The translations under genes were made by a program, and so were the position numbers. The notes beneath the pieces are model-generated. The model ran no database searches. It worked only from the letters and a program-made list of their open reading frames with translations, and had not been told where the DNA came from. This document shows, piece by piece, positions 12,452 through 14,614 of a stretch of 14,614 nt of DNA. Numbering within the stretch: position 1 is the stretch's first letter; each line of letters starts with the position of its first letter. This DNA is from CAZSCF01 sp964605365 (GTDB taxonomy: Bacteria > Patescibacteriota > Minisyncoccia > Moranbacterales > UBA2206): the NCBI GenBank assembly GCA_964605365.1, contig CAZSCF010000018.1, forward strand, positions 1 through 14,614. The letters are read 5' to 3'.

Positions 12452-13912
12452 ATGATCAGAGATTTACACAATAAATTAATATCTGGCGAAATAACCTCAA
12501 CGAAACTAACTGAGCAGTATTTTGATAATATTGAAAAAAATGACAAAAAATTTTTTGCTTACTTGACCTTGACAAAAGAATTGGCTGTGGAGCAAGCAAA
12601 AAAAGTGGATGAAAAGATTGGCAAGGGTGAAAATATTGGTCTTTTGGAGGGCATTCCGGGAGCAATTAAAGACAATATTTGTATCAAAGGAATAAGAACG
12701 ACAGCGGCTTCAAGAATTTTAGACAACTATATCGCACCTTATGATGCTACGGTCATTGAAAGGCTCAAAGAGAGAGGCGCGGTATTTTTGGGCAAAACCA
12801 ATTTGGATGAATTTGCCATGGGATCTTCGACCGAAAGAAGCTCTTATTGGCCGACCAAAAATCCTATTGACACGAAAAGAGTTCCCGGAGGATCTTCCGG
12901 CGGATCAGCAGTAGCCGTAGCTGCCGATGAGGCGGTTTGGGCGCTAGGTTCGGATACCGGCGGATCAATCAGACAACCAGCATCCTTCTGCGGAGTAGTC
13001 GGGTTAAAACCGACGTATGGCAGAGTCTCTCGTTACGGGCTTTTGGCGATGGCTTCTAGTTTGGATCAGATTGGTCCGATTACACAAACAGTGGAGGATG
13101 CGGCTATCGTACTAAGTGAAATTTCCGGAGAGGATGCTTCTTGCGATGCGACTTCAGCCAAGAGTAGTGGCAAAAGATATGAAAATTTTCTGACGGGCGA
13201 CATAAAAGGTCTGAAAATTGGTATAGTCAAGGAATACATGGAAAGTTTAAATTCGGATATCAAAAAAATTATGGAAGAAGCGGTTGAAACTTTCAAAAGT
13301 TTAGGCGCAGAGATTAAAGAAATAAATTTGCCGCACGCCAAATATGCCTTGCCGGTTTATTATATTATCATGCCTGCGGAAGTAAGTTCCAATCTGGCCA
13401 GATTTGACGGGATAAAATATGGGATGAGAATTTTTGATTTTAAGGATTCGGATGTTAATTTTACTTCAGGAGACAAAAATCTTTTAGAAATATATTTTGA
13501 TTCCAGACATTATGGATTCGGGGATGAAGTAAAGAGGCGAATAATGTTGGGAACTTATACGCTTTCATCGGGATATTATGATGCCTATTACTTAAAAGCG
13601 CAAAAAATGAGAACTCTCATTAAGCGGGATTTTGAAAAAGCTTTTGCCGAGGTGGATCTGATTTTAACTCCAACTTCTCCATCGCCAGCTTTCAAGTTTG
13701 GAGAAAAAACCGAAGATCCGTTGCAAATGTATTTGGAGGACATTTTTACCATAACAGCCAATATTGTCGGAATTCCGGCTATATCTTTGCCCGGAGGAGA
13801 AATCGAACAAGAGGAAAAAAAATTACCGGTAGGTATTCAACTTATGGGCAAATGGTTTGATGAGGAAAATCTTTTAAATGCGGCTTATTCTTTTGAACAG
13901 AATAAAAAGTAA
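12452..13912 (+). CDS. gatA: Aspartyl/glutamyl-tRNA amidotransferase subunit A
   Basis: Amidase subunit of GatCAB: it hydrolyses glutamine and passes ammonia to GatB for amidation of mischarged tRNA. The 486 residues match the family. The Ser-cisSer-Lys triad is visible as K73 (GAIKDN), S148 (PGGSSGGSA) and S172 (SDTGGSIRQPAS), with the 75- and 24-residue spacing seen in known GatA. Other family blocks are GKTNLDEFAMGSSTE, GLKPTYGRVSRYG, SLDQIGPI and TPTSPSPAF. The start ATG 12452 gives the usual MIRDLHNKLISGEITS; an in-frame ATG at 12386 starts inside repeat element C and would add 22 unrelated residues. There is no clear Shine-Dalgarno sequence. Confidence 0.96.
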   Translation: MIRDLHNKLISGEITSTKLTEQYFDNIEKNDKKFFAYLTLTKELAVEQAKKVDEKIGKGENIGLLEGIPGAIKDNICIKGIRTTAASRILDNYIAPYDATVIERLKERGAVFLGKTNLDEFAMGSSTERSSYWPTKNPIDTKRVPGGSSGGSAVAVAADEAVWALGSDTGGSIRQPASFCGVVGLKPTYGRVSRYGLLAMASSLDQIGPITQTVEDAAIVLSEISGEDASCDATSAKSSGKRYENFLTGDIKGLKIGIVKEYMESLNSDIKKIMEEAVETFKSLGAEIKEINLPHAKYALPVYYIIMPAEVSSNLARFDGIKYGMRIFDFKDSDVNFTSGDKNLLEIYFDSRHYGFGDEVKRRIMLGTYTLSSGYYDAYYLKAQKMRTLIKRDFEKAFAEVDLILTPTSPSPAFKFGEKTEDPLQMYLEDIFTITANIVGIPAISLPGGEIEQEEKKLPVGIQLMGKWFDEENLLNAAYSFEQNKK

Positions 13913-13923
13913 AAATAAAAAAT

Positions 13924-14469
13924 ATGAATTTTGAAAATTTTATAAGTTTTATGAATCTGTTTTTTCAGGACTTGTCAGTTTTTTACAATTCTCCATTTTT
14001 TTTAGTGATTAAAATTCTTTTGGGAATTTACGTAGCAATTTTATTTATAGATTTTGTTCTTTTAATAATTCAACGAAATTTTATTTCTAATGTTCGCGAA
14101 GGATTTACAATCGGAATGAATATTCCTCCGGAACTTACGATAAGAAAAGAAAAACTTAAAAAAAAGTGGCTGAAAATCAAAGAAAAACTGAAAAGTTCGA
14201 ATGAAGACGAGTATAAGGTGGCAATTATCGAAGCGGATGATTTGATTGGTGATTTAGTTAAAAGACTCGGTTTCAAGGGTGAAAATTTTGGCGACACATT
14301 AGACAATATTCCGTCAGGGCAACTTGATAATGTTTTCGAGTTGCAAGAAGCTCATCGGATGAGAAATAAGATAGTTCATGAAGAAAAGCTTCAGCTCAGC
14401 CGGGAAGATGCCCAAAAAACGTTGGAACTTTATGAAACATTTTTGGATTATTTTGAAGTGTTAAATTGA
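13924..14469 (+). CDS. Membrane-anchored conserved protein with HEPN-like RX4H motif
   Basis: A 181-residue protein with one strong membrane segment (about 25-50), a basic stretch (74-90, RKEKLKKKWLKIKEKLK) and a helical cytoplasmic C-terminal domain. That domain contains AIIEADDLIGDLVKRLGFKG and QEAHRMRNKIVHEE, a pattern I recall as common in hypothetical proteins of CPR genomes. R147-NKIV-H152 fits the RX4-6H motif with Asn after Arg that marks many HEPN domains, several of which are RNases; activity here is not established. It starts 11 bp after gatA and is probably co-transcribed with it. Its stop codon overlaps the -35 box of the downstream tRNA promoter. Function unknown. Confidence 0.75.
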   Translation: MNFENFISFMNLFFQDLSVFYNSPFFLVIKILLGIYVAILFIDFVLLIIQRNFISNVREGFTIGMNIPPELTIRKEKLKKKWLKIKEKLKSSNEDEYKVAIIEADDLIGDLVKRLGFKGENFGDTLDNIPSGQLDNVFELQEAHRMRNKIVHEEKLQLSREDAQKTLELYETFLDYFEVLN

Positions 14470-14494
14470 CAAGAAGCTTTTTATTTAGTAAACT
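14466..14494 (+). promoter_or_regulatory. Consensus promoter of the initiator tRNA gene
   Basis: TTGACA (14466-14471), a 17-bp spacer, then TAAACT (14489-14494). The -35 is perfect and overlaps the TGA stop of the preceding gene. Transcription would start near 14501, about 28 nt before the mature tRNA 5' end. Confidence 0.8.
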
Positions 14495-14528
14495 TTATTA
14501 GCTTTATACAAAAGCAGTTTTTGCTTAT

Positions 14529-14600
14529 AGCGGGATGGAGCAATGGCAGCTCGCGTGGCTCATAACCACGAGGTTCCTGGTTCGAATCCAGGTCCCGCAA
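14529..14600 (+). tRNA. Initiator tRNA-fMet (CAT anticodon)
   Basis: A 72-nt cloverleaf with CCA not encoded (ACAA follows). The acceptor stem pairs GCGGGA (14530-14535) with TCCCGC (14593-14598). D stem GAGC/GCTC, anticodon stem CGTGG/CCACG, loop CTCATAA with CAT at 14561-14563, T arm CCTGG-TTCGAAT-CCAGG, discriminator A14600. Initiator hallmarks are an unpaired position 1:72 (A14529 against A14599) and the purine-pyrimidine pair A11:U24 in the D stem. The D arm resembles E. coli tRNA-fMet. The anticodon stem has G:C at 30:40 and 31:39, but U:A at 29:41 instead of the usual third G:C. Confidence 0.93.
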
Positions 14601-14614
14601 CAAAAAAGAGTGTT

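Overview
The window is an AT-rich bacterial segment. Genes are closely packed on the + strand, and TGA, TAA and TAG all act as stops. The gene content, small proteins, leaderless-looking promoters, and a LigA whose 'H-x5-WSFDD' segment I associate with Parcubacteria suggest a Patescibacteria (CPR) genome, probably Parcubacteria-like. That placement is inference; there is no rRNA marker. A UGA-recoding lineage such as Gracilibacteria or Absconditabacteria is unlikely because TGA ends real genes (596, 14469).

Positions 1-9086 hold a type IV pilus cluster. In order: the 3' part of pilT (retraction ATPase), pilC (inner-membrane platform), a major-type pilin, a family 2 glycosyltransferase, a large GT-C-like membrane protein, a second major-type pilin, pilD (prepilin peptidase), and four minor pilins in the conserved H-I-J-K order (GspH/FimT-, PilV-, PilW- and PilX/GspK-like). 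PilD would process the pilins, PilC and the ATPases would build and retract the fibre, and the four minor pilins would form its initiating tip. The two sugar-transfer genes between the two pilins suggest glycosylation of the fibre or of the cell surface.

Positions 9087-9742 hold a palindromic repeat, a strong promoter, and a coiled-coil gene built on a 21-bp tandem repeat. Positions 9743-14614 are housekeeping: ligA (NAD-dependent DNA ligase), gatC and gatA (amidotransferase subunits, without gatB), a membrane-anchored protein with a HEPN-like RX4H motif, and an initiator tRNA-Met with its own consensus promoter.

Overlying the genes is a layer of small repeats. Two ~70-bp inverted elements of one family (1973-2047, 12345-12410) consist of covarying hairpins. 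A third element (11964-12045) has perfect 12-bp inverted termini. A 41-bp palindromic repeat flanks the K-like pilin gene. Heptanucleotide tandem repeats occur between genes and inside ligA, where one combined block seems to have been absorbed in frame as extra protein. No gene-free stretch exceeds 300 bases; the longest (1930-2191) holds heptamer repeats, an inverted element, a hairpin and the pilin ribosome binding site. I see no CRISPR array, rRNA, complete transposon or phage genes.
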